A stretch of 64,000 bases of DNA from Rhodococcus rhodochrous (GTDB taxonomy: Bacteria; Actinomycetota; Actinomycetes; Mycobacteriales; Mycobacteriaceae). Location of the stretch: positions 3,968,001-4,032,000 of the forward strand of contig NZ_CP027557.1 of the NCBI RefSeq assembly GCF_014854695.1, given 5' to 3'. The translations under genes and the position numbers were made by a program. This document shows positions 1 to 22,492 of the stretch, piece by piece (position 1 is the stretch's first letter; every line of letters starts with the position of its first letter). The notes under the pieces are model-generated. The model was not told where the DNA came from. It saw only the letters and a program-made list of their open reading frames with translations, and searched no databases.

Positions 1-13018
<13,018 letters not shown>

Positions 13019-13301
13019 TCCCCAACCTTTCTCTCACCGTCGCGCAATCCCCCATCGGCGGTAGCTTGCGCAGCGCACAACCCTCTCGGTTTATCTGCTG
13101 AGCAGGTGAGGATCGTTACGGCGTGGTCGGGCGGTAGAACTCTCCGCAGGACCGGACGCAGCAACGGATCCCCAGCCTGTCGGCCGAGGCGCCCGAAGCA
13201 GGTTACCCGCCGGTCATCACCGGAGCCCATGACATACGCATCGGCCCCAATCTACAGGGTGCCCGCCCGGGCGCCGACCGACTGTCACCGAGTGCCGACG
13301 G
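13019..13301. other. Intergenic region upstream of the NRPS
   Basis: This 283-base gap holds the NRPS ribosome site (AGAAAGG) next to the start and presumably its promoter. I see no convincing -35/-10 pair. I see no iron box of the IdeR/DmdR type (TTAGG...CCTAA), which would be expected for an iron-repressed siderophore gene. No small gene is evident. Confidence 0.5.
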
Positions 13302-13655
13302 TCACGTCCACGCTACGGCGATGATCACATTGAGAATGCCCAGACCACCGGCGACATGGGCGAGGGTCGCGGTCGAGCCGGGATTCTGCTTCTCCTTCTT
13401 CAGGCCGATGAACGCGACGACGAGCACGGCGAGGGCGACCAGCAGCTTGATGCCGATCTTCATGTGGTTCACCTCGACGACGTCCTGCGCCTCCCGGAGA
13501 CCGACCAGGGCCAGACCCGTCACGACCTGCAGGATGGCGCCGTGCAGCATGCCGGCGACGACGCGCGGTTCCTTGATGACCGCGAGCCACGAACCGATGA
13601 TGCCCGCGAGGCCGATGAAGTGCAGGATGAGGAAGATCTTGATGGCGATGTCCAT
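13302..13655 (-). CDS. Small four-helix membrane protein, conserved in actinobacteria
   Basis: The protein has 117 residues and is almost entirely hydrophobic. About four membrane segments are visible (near 5-25, 35-53, 64-83 and 95-115), with short charged loops such as KKEKQN near residue 84. The start at 13655 was chosen because the transmembrane segment begins right after MDIAIK; upstream codons in the same frame code for an unlikely polar leader. It lies between the NRPS promoter and acetoacetyl-CoA synthetase, both on the same strand, and shows no catalytic motif. I do not recognise a function. An integral membrane role is all the sequence supports. Confidence 0.75.
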   Translation of the reverse strand: MDIAIKIFLILHFIGLAGIIGSWLAVIKEPRVVAGMLHGAILQVVTGLALVGLREAQDVVEVNHMKIGIKLLVALAVLVVAFIGLKKEKQNPGSTATLAHVAGGLGILNVIIAVAWT

Positions 13656-13720
13656 GGGCGCAATCCGACCATTCCGGGCGTGGGCTGTCCAGTAAGGCGA
13701 CACTCAGCGAGTGCCCGGGA

Positions 13721-15694
13721 TCACGCCTGGCTGCGGTACCAATCGAGCAGGTCCGGGTCGTCGATCGCGGTGCGGTCCACCGCCCTGGCGGGATCGGCTC
13801 CCTGCAGGATCCGTTTGAGGGGAACCTCGAGCTTCTTACCGGTGCGGGTGTGCGGCACCCCGGGCGCGGCGACGATCTCGTCGGGCACGTGCCGGGGCGA
13901 GGCGTGCTCGCGCACGGCCGCACGGATCCGTTCCTTCAGGTCGTCGGTGAGCGTGGCGCCCTCGGCGAGGACGACGAACAGCGGCATGCGGTACGTGCCG
14001 TCGGGTCGTTCGATGCCGAGCACGAGCGACTCGACGATCTCGGGGAGGGTCTCCACGGCCTGGTAGATGTCGGCACTGCCCATCCGCACGCCGTGACGGT
14101 TGAGCGTGGAGTCGGACCGGCCGTGCATCTCGAATGTGCCGCGCTCGGTGATCGTGATCCAGTCGCCGTGCCGCCACACGCCCGGATAGACGGAGAAATA
14201 GGAGTCGCGGTAACGACTACCGTCCGGGTCGTTCCAGAACCGCACCGGCATGGACGGCATGGGAGCGGTCACGACGAGTTCGCCGACCTCTCCGCGCACC
14301 GGTCGGCCCGCCTCGTCGAAGGCGTCGACCGCCACACCGAGGCAGGGCACCGAGATCTCCCCCGGCCACACCGGCACGGTGGGGACGGCCCCGACGAAGG
14401 CCGTGACGACATCGGTCCCGCCGGAGATGGACATCACCTGCACGTGATCCCCCGCGTTGTGCGTCAGCCACGACGACGAGGAGGCGGGCAGCGTCGACCC
14501 GGTGACTCCGACGCCTCGGAGGGCCGACAGATCGTGGTCGTCCTGCGGAACGACACCGGCCTTGATGCAGGCCAGCACGTATCCGGGGCTCGTCCCGAGT
14601 ACCGTGACGTTCTCGTCGGCCGCGATCCGCCACAGGCGATCGACCTCGGGATGGGACGGGGCGCCGTCGTAGGTGACGACGGTGCACCCCACGAGCAGCC
14701 CCGAGAGCAGGAAGTTCCACATCATCCAGCTGGGGCTGGTGTACCAGAGGAAGCGGTCGCCGGGACGGAGGTCGAGGTGCAGCGACAACGCCTTGAGGTG
14801 CTCGAGCAGCACACCGCCGTGGCCGTGCACGAGGCCCTTCGGCGGGCCGGTGGTGCCCGAGGAGAAGACCACCCACAGCGGGTGGTCGAAAGCGACGGGC
14901 AGGGGGTCGAGGTCGGCGTCGCCGGAGACGGCGTCCTGCCAGTCCAGGACGGTCCCGTTCCGTCCGGCCGTGTCCGATGGCGGCTCGCCGGCCGTGTCGA
15001 AGGACGTTCCGCCGTCCGACACGACGACGGTCAGGGCGAGGCCGGGCATCGCGGCGCGGAGGCGATTCACCTCGTCGACGCGGTCGTGCCGCCGTCCTGC
15101 GTAGCGGTACCCGGTCGCCGTGACGAGTGCCCGCGGTTCGATTCGGCCCAGACGGTCGATCGCCGCGGGCACGGCGTAGTCCTGTCCGCAACCCGCCCAG
15201 ACGGCCCCGATGCTCGCCGTGGCGAGCAGGGCGACGATCGCTTCGGGGATGTTCGGTAGGTAACCGACGACACGGTCGCCCTCCCCCACCCCGTGCGCTC
15301 GGAGGGTCGCGGCGAGCGCGGCCGTGCGGCGTTCGAGTTCGGCCCAGCCGATCTCGCGCCGGTGTCCCTCCTCGTCGAGATGGACGACGGCGGCCTCGTC
15401 CGGGGGACGCTCCCGGAAGACGTACTCGGCGAAGTTCAGTCTCGCGCCCGGGAACCACACGGCGCCGGGCATGGCGGCGTCGGCCAGAGCCGGGCCGGGA
15501 TCGGTGTGGGAGACGACGTCGAAGGCGTCCCACACGGCCTGCCAGAAATCACCGGGTTCGTCGACGGACCACTGCCACAACGCCCGGTAGTCGGGCAGGT
15601 CGAGTCCGTGTCTCTCCTCGACGAACCGGGTGAACCCGGTGACGTTCGCCTGCTCGATATCGACGTCTGTCGGCGTCCATTGCGGTTCCACCAC
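13721..15694 (-). CDS. aacS: Acetoacetyl-CoA synthetase (acetoacetate--CoA ligase)
   Basis: This 657-residue ANL-superfamily enzyme should activate acetoacetate with ATP and CoA in the cytoplasm, feeding ketone bodies or leucine breakdown products into acetyl-CoA. The N-terminal part (WQWSVDEPGDFW, near residue 40) and the PGARLNFAEY segment near 83 are typical of the acetoacetyl-CoA/acetyl-CoA synthetase cap region. The AMP-binding loop SSGTTGPPKG and the C-terminal lysine motif TRTGKKLEVP are intact. Length fits the family (about 650). ATG at 15694 follows a GGAGGTGA-like site. It appears to be a single-gene unit, with its 3' end 65 bases before the small membrane protein gene. Propionyl- or another short-chain acyl-CoA synthetase is a less likely reading. 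Confidence 0.9.
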   Translation of the reverse strand: MVEPQWTPTDVDIEQANVTGFTRFVEERHGLDLPDYRALWQWSVDEPGDFWQAVWDAFDVVSHTDPGPALADAAMPGAVWFPGARLNFAEYVFRERPPDEAAVVHLDEEGHRREIGWAELERRTAALAATLRAHGVGEGDRVVGYLPNIPEAIVALLATASIGAVWAGCGQDYAVPAAIDRLGRIEPRALVTATGYRYAGRRHDRVDEVNRLRAAMPGLALTVVVSDGGTSFDTAGEPPSDTAGRNGTVLDWQDAVSGDADLDPLPVAFDHPLWVVFSSGTTGPPKGLVHGHGGVLLEHLKALSLHLDLRPGDRFLWYTSPSWMMWNFLLSGLLVGCTVVTYDGAPSHPEVDRLWRIAADENVTVLGTSPGYVLACIKAGVVPQDDHDLSALRGVGVTGSTLPASSSSWLTHNAGDHVQVMSISGGTDVVTAFVGAVPTVPVWPGEISVPCLGVAVDAFDEAGRPVRGEVGELVVTAPMPSMPVRFWNDPDGSRYRDSYFSVYPGVWRHGDWITITERGTFEMHGRSDSTLNRHGVRMGSADIYQAVETLPEIVESLVLGIERPDGTYRMPLFVVLAEGATLTDDLKERIRAAVREHASPRHVPDEIVAAPGVPHTRTGKKLEVPLKRILQGADPARAVDRTAIDDPDLLDWYRSQA

Positions 15695-15755
15695 AGTTCA
15701 CCTCCGGTCCGGGACCGTATCCGAACACGCCCGAAGGCCCCGCTCGGGCCCGACA

Positions 15756-15792
15756 GGAGGTGGTGCACGGCCGATCGCCGTGCACCACCTCC
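15756..15792 (-). terminator. Strong hairpin terminator
   Basis: A perfect 15-bp stem (GGAGGTGGTGCACGG at 15756-15770 and its complement at 15778-15792) closes a 7-base loop. It lies about 40 bases after the stop of the YeaQ/YmgE-type gene and before aacS. There is no clear U-run, as is common for actinobacterial terminators. Confidence 0.7.
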
Positions 15793-15830
15793 CGGTCGTC
15801 CGGGCGGAGCCCCGCGCGACGGGCTCTCGG

Positions 15831-16100
15831 CTATCTCCTCTCGCGCGTCGCAGAGGTGTAGATGAGAGTGAGAACCACCGCGACGGCAATGGAGATGATC
15901 CAGCGGATCCAGTCGATGCCGGAGGTGTCCTCGTTGCCTTCGGACGAGATCATCCCCCAGATCCAGTAGCCGATCAGCGCGCCGATGATGCCGATGATGA
16001 TCGTGATGATCATGCCCATCGCCTGCTTACCCGGGATCACCAACCGGGCGAGGATGCCGATGACTGCGCCGAAGATGATGGTGCCGATGATTTGTCCCAT
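15831..16100 (-). CDS. GlsB/YeaQ/YmgE-family stress membrane protein
   Basis: This 89-residue protein starts MGQIIGTIIFGAVIG and has three hydrophobic segments rich in Ile and Gly (about 3-20, 28-48 and 62-82). That is the layout of the transglycosylase-associated YeaQ/YmgE/GlsB family. A conserved-looking RLVIPGKQ segment follows the first helix. Family members are small inner-membrane proteins often raised under envelope or general stress, and their molecular role is not established. The ATG at 16100 was chosen over an upstream start because it begins directly before the first helix and follows a GAGGCTCACC stretch. It is followed by a strong terminator, so it is probably monocistronic. Confidence 0.85.
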   Translation of the reverse strand: MGQIIGTIIFGAVIGILARLVIPGKQAMGMIITIIIGIIGALIGYWIWGMISSEGNEDTSGIDWIRWIISIAVAVVLTLIYTSATRERR

Positions 16101-16246
16101 GGTGAGCCTCTCTGTTCGGCGCCGCACCTGCGGGCGGCGCAACCTCGACGACCATGTACCTCCTCAGTGTCGATCATGAACAGCGCACGCGGAGGCCGAA
16201 TCGACGTCCCTTCCGGGTGAATTTCCTTCTCCGGCAGGCCGGGATC

Positions 16247-17914
16247 TCACCGGCCCCCGTCTGCTCCGGCCGCCGCGAGCAGCGCGATCGCCTGCTCGCG
16301 CATCTCCACCTTGCGGACCTTTCCGGTCACCGTCATCGGGAACTCGTCGACCACGTGCACGTAACGCGGGATCTTGTAGTGGGCGAGTTTCCCGGTGCAG
16401 AACGCCCGGAGCGACTCGGCGTCGAGCGGCTCCGCGCCTTCGCGCATCCGGATCCACGCCATCAGTTCCTCGCCGTACTTCGTGTCGGGCACGCCGACCA
16501 CCTGGGCGTCGAGGATGTCCGGGTGGGTGTAGAGGAATTCCTCGATCTCGCGGGGGTAGATGTTCTCCCCACCCCGGATGACCATGTCCTTGATCCGGCC
16601 CGTCACCGAGACGTACCCGTCCTCGTCCATGACGCCGATGTCGCCGGTGTGCATCCATCGGGCCGCGTCGATCGCCTCGGCGGTCTTGTCGGGCTGATCC
16701 CAGTAGCCGAGCATCACCGAGTAACCGCGGGTGCACAGTTCGCCGGGTTCGCCGCGCGGCACCGTCAGTCCGGTGACGGGGTCGACGATCTTGACCTCGA
16801 GATGCGGGCCGACACGACCGACGGTGCTCACGCGCCGCTCGATGCTGTCGTCGCTGCGGGTCTGCGTCGAGACCGGGGAGGTCTCGGTCATGCCGTAGCA
16901 GATGGAGACCTCGCTCATGCCCATCCGGTCGATGACCTGCTTCATCACCTCCACCGGGCACGGTGATCCCGCCATGATGCCGGTGCGCAGGCTCGACAGG
17001 TCGTAGTTGTCGAATCCCGGGTCGGCCAGTTCGGCGATGAACATCGTCGGCACGCCGTACAGCGACGTGCACTTCTCCTCGGCGACGGCGCTCAGCGTCG
17101 CGGCGGGATCGAAGCCCGGCGCCGGCAGCACGATGGTCGCGCCGTGACTCGTGCACGCGAGATTGCCCATCGTCATCCCGAAGCAGTGGTACAGCGGGAC
17201 GGGGATGCAGACCCGGTCGCGTTCGGTGTAGTGGCACAGCTCGCCGACGAAGAAACCGTTGTTGAGCACGTTGTGGTGACTGAGGGTGGCGCCCTTGGGG
17301 AAACCGGTGGTGCCCGAGGTGTACTGGATGTTGATCGGATCGTCGGGCGACAACGAGGCCTGGGCCGCGTCGAGCGGTGCCCGGTCCTCGGTGAGCGCGG
17401 CGCGGCCGGAGTCGACGAGTTCGTCCCACCGCGGCGAGTCGAGCAGGACGACGTCCTCGAGGTCGGGACAGTTGGGCCGCACGGTCTCGATCATCTGCGC
17501 GTAGTCGGAGGTCTTGAACGTCGGGGCGGACACCAGCATCCGCACACCGGCCTGCTCGAGGACGTACTGCAGCTCGTGCGAGCGGTAGGCGGGGTTGATG
17601 TTGACGAGGATCGCTCCGATCTTCGCGGTCGCGTACTGCACGAGCACCCACTGCCAGCAGTTGGGTGCCCAGATGCCGACGCGGTCGCCCTTGGTGATGC
17701 CCGCCCGCAGCATACCGAGCGCGAGCGTGTCGACGTCCGCGACGAATTCGCTGTAGCTCCAGCGCTTTCCGGCGGCGGAATCGACGAGCGCCTCACGGTC
17801 GCCGAAGCGGGCGGCGGTGCGGTCGAGGTTGTCGCCGATGGTGTCGCCGAGCAGCGGGACGTCCCAGGCACCCTGGGCGTAGCTGGGCAGACGGTCGACG
17901 TCGAGGCCGGACAT
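16247..17914 (-). CDS. Fatty acyl-CoA synthetase, AMP-binding family (FadD35/AlkK-like)
   Basis: This 555-residue ANL enzyme carries the AMP-binding loop [11 protein letters not shown] near residue 190, the A5 motif YGMTETSP and the hinge [16 protein letters not shown]. The C-terminal lysine is in [10 protein letters not shown]. It is expected to activate medium- or long-chain fatty acids to acyl-CoA through an acyl-adenylate. The ATG at 17914 was chosen because GGAGAA lies 7 bases upstream; an ATG 15 bases earlier lacks such a site. It follows the MHS transporter gene on the same strand after 141 bases that contain two hairpins, so it is probably transcribed separately. The true substrate cannot be read from the sequence. 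Confidence 0.88.
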   Translation of the reverse strand: MSGLDVDRLPSYAQGAWDVPLLGDTIGDNLDRTAARFGDREALVDSAAGKRWSYSEFVADVDTLALGMLRAGITKGDRVGIWAPNCWQWVLVQYATAKIGAILVNINPAYRSHELQYVLEQAGVRMLVSAPTFKTSDYAQMIETVRPNCPDLEDVVLLDSPRWDELVDSGRAALTEDRAPLDAAQASLSPDDPINIQYTSGTTGFPKGATLSHHNVLNNGFFVGELCHYTERDRVCIPVPLYHCFGMTMGNLACTSHGATIVLPAPGFDPAATLSAVAEEKCTSLYGVPTMFIAELADPGFDNYDLSSLRTGIMAGSPCPVEVMKQVIDRMGMSEVSICYGMTETSPVSTQTRSDDSIERRVSTVGRVGPHLEVKIVDPVTGLTVPRGEPGELCTRGYSVMLGYWDQPDKTAEAIDAARWMHTGDIGVMDEDGYVSVTGRIKDMVIRGGENIYPREIEEFLYTHPDILDAQVVGVPDTKYGEELMAWIRMREGAEPLDAESLRAFCTGKLAHYKIPRYVHVVDEFPMTVTGKVRKVEMREQAIALLAAAGADGGR

Positions 17915-18008
17915 CGCATTCTCCTTCACGAGACGGGGATACGGCTGTGGTGGCGGTCGTCGGGCTGCTGCCGGACGACCGCCACCGGGGGTGGATCGGG
18001 GTGGAACG

Positions 18009-18057
18009 GATCCACCGGGTGTGGATCGGTGCGCGACGGATCCGCCTACTGCGGATC
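18009..18057 (-). terminator. Tandem hairpins at the 3' end of the transporter gene
   Basis: Two consecutive 7-bp stems lie here: GATCCAC/GTGGATC (18009-18027, 5-base loop) and GATCCGC/GCGGATC (18039-18057, 5-base loop). The second overlaps the stop codon of the transporter gene. They sit in a stretch of repeated GGATC words. A terminator or 3' stabiliser for the minus-strand transcript is likely. Confidence 0.5.
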
Positions 18058-19456
18058 AGAGAGCCCGGTCGCGGGTCTCCACGAGCGCGGCGGTGCAGAC
18101 CAGGCTCACGAGGCCGATCGCGGCCAGCATGATCCCGATCGCGATACCGCCGTAGGAGGCGGCGAGCGGTGCGGCGATCATCGGCGGGATGGCGCCGCCG
18201 AGGACACCGGCGAAGTTGTAGCCCAGACCGGCACCGGTGTAGCGGTAGCGGGTCGCGAACATCTCGGGCAGCAGTGCTCCGCACGGTCCGTAGGCGATAC
18301 CGAAGATCGCGAGGGTGATCATCATCCCGAGCACGAACGCGATCGGTGAGCCGGTGTCGAGGAGCGGGAACAACACCAGTGCCCAGACCACGGAGAAGGC
18401 GCACGAGACCATGATGACCTTCTTGCGACCGAAGCGGTCGGAATACAGCGCGGACAGCACGATCGCGAGACCGAAGACGAGCGACGAGGCGATGCCCACC
18501 ATCAGGACGAACGGCCGGTCGAATCCCAGCTTGGACGTCGCGTAGCTGGTCAGGTAGGCCGTGCCCATGTAGAAGAAGGCGAACATGATGGCCAGCGCAC
18601 CGCCGGCGAGGAAGATCTCCTTGGCCTGGTAGCGCAACGCGTCGAGGAAGGGCAGCCGGCGCGGGGCCTCGACCTCGGCGGCCGGGGCACTACGGCGGGC
18701 TTCCTGCTCCGCACGAAAGACAGGAGTCTCTTCGATGGCGAGGCGCATGTAGAGGCCGATGCCGACGAGAACGATGCTGAGCAGGAACGGGATCCGCCAA
18801 CCGTAGTTCAGGAAGGCGTCGTTGGTGTCGCCGAGGGCGAGACCGGTGAACAGGAAGGTGCCGCTCGACAGGGCGAAGGCGATGGCGGGACCGAGCTGCG
18901 GGAACATCGCGTACAGACCGCGTTGGCCCGGTGGCGCGTATTCGGCGGTGAGCAGGGTCGCGCCGGCCCACTCACCGCCCACTGCGAAGCCCTGGGCGAA
19001 TCGCAACAGCACGAGGATGATCGGGGCGGCGACACCGATGGTCTCGGCGCCGGGTAGAAGGCCGATGAGCAGGGTGGAGATACCCATCAGCAGCAGCGTG
19101 GAGATCAGCGTCTTCTTGCGTCCGATGCGGTCGCCGAAGTGCCCGAACAGCATTGCGCCCACGGGGCGGGCGATGAAGGCGACGGCGAAGGTCGCGAAGG
19201 AGGCGACGGTACCCGCGGTCGATCCGAGTGCGGGGAAGAAGACCGTCGGGAAGACGAGCGCTGCGGCGGTGCCGTAGATGAAGAAGTCGTAGAACTCGAT
19301 CGTCGTGCCCATGCAGCTGGCGACGGCGACGCGCCGGATACCGGGCCCTTCCTTCGAGGGTCCCGCGTGGCGGGGTGTGGATGGATCGGGACGCGAACGT
19401 CCCACCGGTCCGGCGACGGGGGGTTCGGCAGCCCCCGGGGTCGACACACTGGTCAC
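18056..19456 (-). CDS. MHS-family major facilitator transporter (ShiA/ProP type)
   Basis: The protein has 466 residues and about 12 membrane segments. The N-terminal signature GTTIEFYDFFIYGTAAAL (near residue 50) and the loop GHFGDRIGRKK are hallmarks of metabolite:H+ symporters of the MHS group, which import organic acids, betaines or shikimate-type compounds. A central polar loop near residues 245-270 (EQEARRSAPAAEVEAPRR) separates the two halves. The start is GTG at 19456. The first 45 residues are Pro-rich and charged, so a later start is possible. It lies upstream of the acyl-CoA synthetase and downstream of a nested hairpin, so it begins its own unit. The substrate is unknown; a carboxylate used by the neighbouring synthetase is only a guess. 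Confidence 0.88.
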   Translation of the reverse strand: MTSVSTPGAAEPPVAGPVGRSRPDPSTPRHAGPSKEGPGIRRVAVASCMGTTIEFYDFFIYGTAAALVFPTVFFPALGSTAGTVASFATFAVAFIARPVGAMLFGHFGDRIGRKKTLISTLLLMGISTLLIGLLPGAETIGVAAPIILVLLRFAQGFAVGGEWAGATLLTAEYAPPGQRGLYAMFPQLGPAIAFALSSGTFLFTGLALGDTNDAFLNYGWRIPFLLSIVLVGIGLYMRLAIEETPVFRAEQEARRSAPAAEVEAPRRLPFLDALRYQAKEIFLAGGALAIMFAFFYMGTAYLTSYATSKLGFDRPFVLMVGIASSLVFGLAIVLSALYSDRFGRKKVIMVSCAFSVVWALVLFPLLDTGSPIAFVLGMMITLAIFGIAYGPCGALLPEMFATRYRYTGAGLGYNFAGVLGGAIPPMIAAPLAASYGGIAIGIMLAAIGLVSLVCTAALVETRDRAL

Positions 19457-19519
19457 GTGAGTCCTCCGTTGTCCGTTCGAACCGCGGGCGTGATCGCCTC
19501 GGCGGATGAACGAAACGTA

Positions 19520-19577
19520 GTGATGCCGGTCACCCCCTCGCCACCCCCGAAAGGGGGGTGCGGGTGACCGGCATCAC
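19520..19577. terminator. Long nested hairpin between transporter and winged-helix gene
   Basis: A perfect 16-bp outer stem (arms at 19520-19535 and 19562-19577) encloses an inner CACCCCC/GGGGGTG stem (19542-19548 and 19554-19560) with a GAAA-type loop. It lies 25 bases beyond the stop codon of the 19603-20151 gene. It probably ends that transcript. It could also act in the leader of the transporter gene. Confidence 0.6.
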
Positions 19578-19602
19578 ATAGTGTGCCGAACGAACGAAGT
19601 TG

Positions 19603-20151
19603 TCAGCGGCCGGCGGCGCCCGCGATCTCCTGGCGCATCTCGCCCCACACGGAGGCGTAGGAGTCGATGTTGGCGGCCGTGGCCCACGCCAGCGAGCCGC
19701 CCTTGATCTTCTCCAGGGCCTCGGCGAACAGGTCCTGGTAGCGCGACAGGCGCGGCACGAACGCCGACACGTCGTCGAACAGACTCTGTGCCCGGCGGTC
19801 GAGGCCGATGAGGCCGTCGACGAATCCGTCGGCGTCCGCGTCCTCGAGAAGCGTGTTCAGCTCCTCGTCGAGCGGGAGGAACTGGTCGTAGAGTTCCGAG
19901 ATCGAATCCTCGTCGATGGAAACCCGTTCGGCATCGAGCTGATCGTTCAGCTCGGAGGTGCCCTTGTCGGTGAGGCTGATGCCGCCGTCGTTCTCCGACG
20001 CCTTGCCCTGCTCGAGGAGCGCGGCCACCGCGGCCTGACCGGCCGACACCGACACCCCGAGGTGCGCGGCGATCACCTCGGCCGTGACCTGCTTCTTCAG
20101 ACGCACCGTCTGCAGCAGTGCCAGTTCGTCCACGTTGCCTGCGAAGGCCAT
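19603..20151 (-). CDS. Winged-helix (MarR-like) protein of unknown role
   Basis: This 182-residue cytoplasmic protein begins MAFAGNVDELALLQTV. Residues 10-75 look like a winged helix-turn-helix (KKQVTAEVIAAHLGVSVS as the HTH, then a GGISLTDKG wing). Residues 80-182 form an acidic, probably all-helical domain (DSISELYDQFLPLDEELN). The ATG at 20151 follows GAGGAGTG by about 3-5 bases, and the upstream frame is poor coding sequence. It lies downstream of the DUF779 gene on the same strand, 133 bases away. I do not recognise the family by name. The helical domain could be a partner- or ligand-binding module rather than a sensor. Confidence 0.75.
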   Translation of the reverse strand: MAFAGNVDELALLQTVRLKKQVTAEVIAAHLGVSVSAGQAAVAALLEQGKASENDGGISLTDKGTSELNDQLDAERVSIDEDSISELYDQFLPLDEELNTLLEDADADGFVDGLIGLDRRAQSLFDDVSAFVPRLSRYQDLFAEALEKIKGGSLAWATAANIDSYASVWGEMRQEIAGAAGR

Positions 20152-20284
20152 GCCCACTCCTCGTCGCACCCGCCGGGCGCCCACGTCGTCGTCCGGAATC
20201 CGGACGGATTCCGTCCCGATTCTGACGCACACCGGCAACCGGCAGGTGAGTCACCCTCCTCCCGATGGGATCACGCAGAGGGGA

Positions 20285-20809
20285 TCACGGGGACAGGCCG
20301 GGCACCGGGCACGCATCGGCGGCCTCGGCGACCACGGTGGGCACATCGGACACGGCGGCCTCCACTCCTGCCTCCCGGTCCCGCCCGGTGAGCGGCCGGT
20401 CGGCTTCCAGGAGGGCCAGTTCGTCGGGAGTGAACGCGCGCCCCCTGCTGAGGAAACGCACCCCCTCCGGACTTTCGAGACTGAACCCGGAGCCGCGCCC
20501 GGGCACCACGTCGAGGACGAGACAGGTGTGCTTCCACGCCTCGAACTGCGAACCGGAGATCCACACCGGCACGGCGTCGGCGCCGACCGGCGGATCGGAG
20601 CGGGTCTCCCCTGCCCCGAGACGCAGGTCGAGGACTCCGAGGAGCACGTCGCGGTCGCCGACGACGAAATCGCCCTCGGGATAACACATCGGCGCGGAGC
20701 CGTCACAGCATCCGCCGGACTGGTGCATCATGAGCGGTCCGTTGCGCTGCGCGAGGCGGCGCAGCAGGGCGACGGCATCGACGGTCGCCACGATTCGCGG
20801 GACGGTCAC
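20285..20809 (-). CDS. DUF779 protein, companion of aldehyde dehydrogenase
   Basis: The 174-residue protein carries the DUF779 core: GPLMMHQSGGCCDGSAPMC near residue 30, then GDRDVLLG and FEAWKHTCLVLDV. The GGCCDGS..MC cysteines suggest metal or redox chemistry, but no function is established for the family. DUF779 genes are typically found beside ThcA/ExaC-type aldehyde dehydrogenases, as here, where the dehydrogenase gene ends 93 bases upstream on the same strand. The GTG at 20809 was chosen because GGCAGGA lies just upstream and the protein then starts MTVPRIVATVDAV. About 40 residues after the core are less conserved-looking and rich in Ala and Val. Confidence 0.82.
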   Translation of the reverse strand: MTVPRIVATVDAVALLRRLAQRNGPLMMHQSGGCCDGSAPMCYPEGDFVVGDRDVLLGVLDLRLGAGETRSDPPVGADAVPVWISGSQFEAWKHTCLVLDVVPGRGSGFSLESPEGVRFLSRGRAFTPDELALLEADRPLTGRDREAGVEAAVSDVPTVVAEAADACPVPGLSP

Positions 20810-20902
20810 AGTCCTGCCTTTCCGTTGGGGTGCACGATGTTCCGAACGTATGGCAACGGCGCCTGCCACGTCGTGCGGACGTGACAGGCGCCGAAGTTCG
20901 GA

Positions 20903-22426
20903 TCAGAAGAAGCCCTGTGCCTTGGGAGCGTAGGACACCAGGAGGTTCTTCGTCTGCTGGTAGTGGTCGAGCATCATGTGGTGGTTCTCGCGGCCGATGC
21001 CGGACTGCTTGTAACCACCGAAGGCCGCGTGCGCGGGGTACTGGTGGTAGGTGTTCGTCCACACCCGGCCGGCCTGAATGGCGCGACCGGCACGGTAGGC
21101 GACACCACCGTCACGGGACCACACACCGGCACCGAGACCGTAGAGGGTGTCGTTGGCGATCGAGATCGCGTCGTCGAAATCGGAGAAGGACGTCACGGAC
21201 ACGACCGGGCCGAAGATCTCCTCCTGGAAGATGCGCATCTTGTTGTCGCCCTGGAAGATCGTCGGCTGCACGTAGTAGCCGCCCGAGAGGTCGCCGCCGA
21301 GATCGGCGCGCTCACCACCGGTGATGACCTTGGCACCCTCGCTCTTGCCGATCTCGATGTACGACAGGATCTTCTCGAGCTGGTCGTTCGAGGCCTGAGC
21401 GCCGATCATCGTGTCGGTGTCGAGCGGATCGCCCTGGCGGACGGCCTTGGTGCGGACCGCGGCGAGCGAGAGGAAGTCGTCGAAGATGTCCTGCTGGATC
21501 AGCGCACGCGACGGGCACGTGCACACCTCACCCTGGTTGAGGGCGAACATCGTGAAGCCTTCGAGCGCCTTGTCCTGGTAGTCGTCGTTCGCCGACAGCA
21601 CGTCGGAGAAGAAGATGTTCGGGCTCTTGCCACCGAGTTCGAGGGTGACCGGGATCAGGTTCTGCGAGGCGTACTGCATGATCAGCCGGCCGGTGGTGGT
21701 CTCACCGGTGAACGCGATCTTGCGGATGCGCGGGCTCGACGCGAGGGGCTTACCCGCCTCCACACCGAAACCGTTGACGATGTTGACCACGCCGGGCGGC
21801 AGCAGGTCGCCGATGATCGAGATCAGGTGCAGGATGGACGCCGGGGTCTGCTCGGCGGGCTTGAGGACCACCGCGTTGCCGGCGGCCAGGGCCGGCGCGA
21901 GCTTCCACACGGCCATGAGGATCGGGAAGTTCCACGGGATGATCTGGCCGACGACGCCGAGCGGCTCGTGGAAGTGGTAGGCGACCGTCTCGGAGTTGAT
22001 CTCGGAGATCGAACCCTCCTGCGCGCGAATGGCTCCCGCGAAGTAGCGGAAGTGGTCGATCGCGAGCGGGATGTCGGCGTTGAGGGTCTCGCGGATGGGC
22101 TTGCCGTTGTCCCACGACTCGGCGAGGGCGATCGACTCGAGGTTCTCCTCGATGCGGTCGGCGATCTTGTTGAGGATCACCGCGCGTTCGGCGGGCGAGG
22201 TCTTCCCCCAGGCCGGTGCGGCGGCGTGGGCTGCGTCGAGCGCGAGTTCGATGTCCTCCTCGGTGCCGCGAGCGACCTCGGTGAACACCTGGCCGGTGAC
22301 GGGGGTGACGTTCTCGAAGTACTCCCCCTTCACCGGAGGCACCCACTGGCCGCCGATCCAGTTGTCGTACCGGGACCGGAAGGACATGAGGGCGTCGGGC
22401 GAACCGGGACGGGCGTACACGGTCAT
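20903..22426 (-). CDS. NAD-dependent aldehyde dehydrogenase (ThcA/ExaC group)
   Basis: This 507-residue enzyme should oxidise short-chain or aromatic aldehydes to acids in the cytoplasm. The NAD-binding region ([19 protein letters not shown]), the general-base motif [11 protein letters not shown] and the catalytic cysteine in [11 protein letters not shown] (about residue 300) are intact. The C-terminus [16 protein letters not shown] is present as [13 protein letters not shown]. It closely resembles R. erythropolis ThcA in layout and length. Of two adjacent ATGs, the one at 22426 is spaced correctly (6 bases) from AGGAG. It follows a GAF regulator gene after 66 bases and precedes the DUF779 gene, so the three probably form a unit. 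Lying beside mftG, it would remove aldehydes made by mycofactocin-dependent alcohol dehydrogenases. Confidence 0.93.
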   Translation of the reverse strand: MTVYARPGSPDALMSFRSRYDNWIGGQWVPPVKGEYFENVTPVTGQVFTEVARGTEEDIELALDAAHAAAPAWGKTSPAERAVILNKIADRIEENLESIALAESWDNGKPIRETLNADIPLAIDHFRYFAGAIRAQEGSISEINSETVAYHFHEPLGVVGQIIPWNFPILMAVWKLAPALAAGNAVVLKPAEQTPASILHLISIIGDLLPPGVVNIVNGFGVEAGKPLASSPRIRKIAFTGETTTGRLIMQYASQNLIPVTLELGGKSPNIFFSDVLSANDDYQDKALEGFTMFALNQGEVCTCPSRALIQQDIFDDFLSLAAVRTKAVRQGDPLDTDTMIGAQASNDQLEKILSYIEIGKSEGAKVITGGERADLGGDLSGGYYVQPTIFQGDNKMRIFQEEIFGPVVSVTSFSDFDDAISIANDTLYGLGAGVWSRDGGVAYRAGRAIQAGRVWTNTYHQYPAHAAFGGYKQSGIGRENHHMMLDHYQQTKNLLVSYAPKAQGFF

Positions 22427-22492
22427 GTGCATCTCCTGCAGCGTCGAGCGGTCGGTATGTGATCCGGAACACTACGAACGCGAGGGTTGCAA

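Noticed and set aside
13019-13301. Search for an IdeR/DmdR iron box before the NRPS
   Set aside because: No TTAGG...CCTAA-like palindrome is present; only short unremarkable inverted words such as CCGGT/ACCGG.
17940-18060. GGATC-rich repeats as a mobile element or CRISPR remnant
   Set aside because: The units are short and irregular and form two ordinary hairpins at a gene end; there are no spacers of constant length and no transposase.
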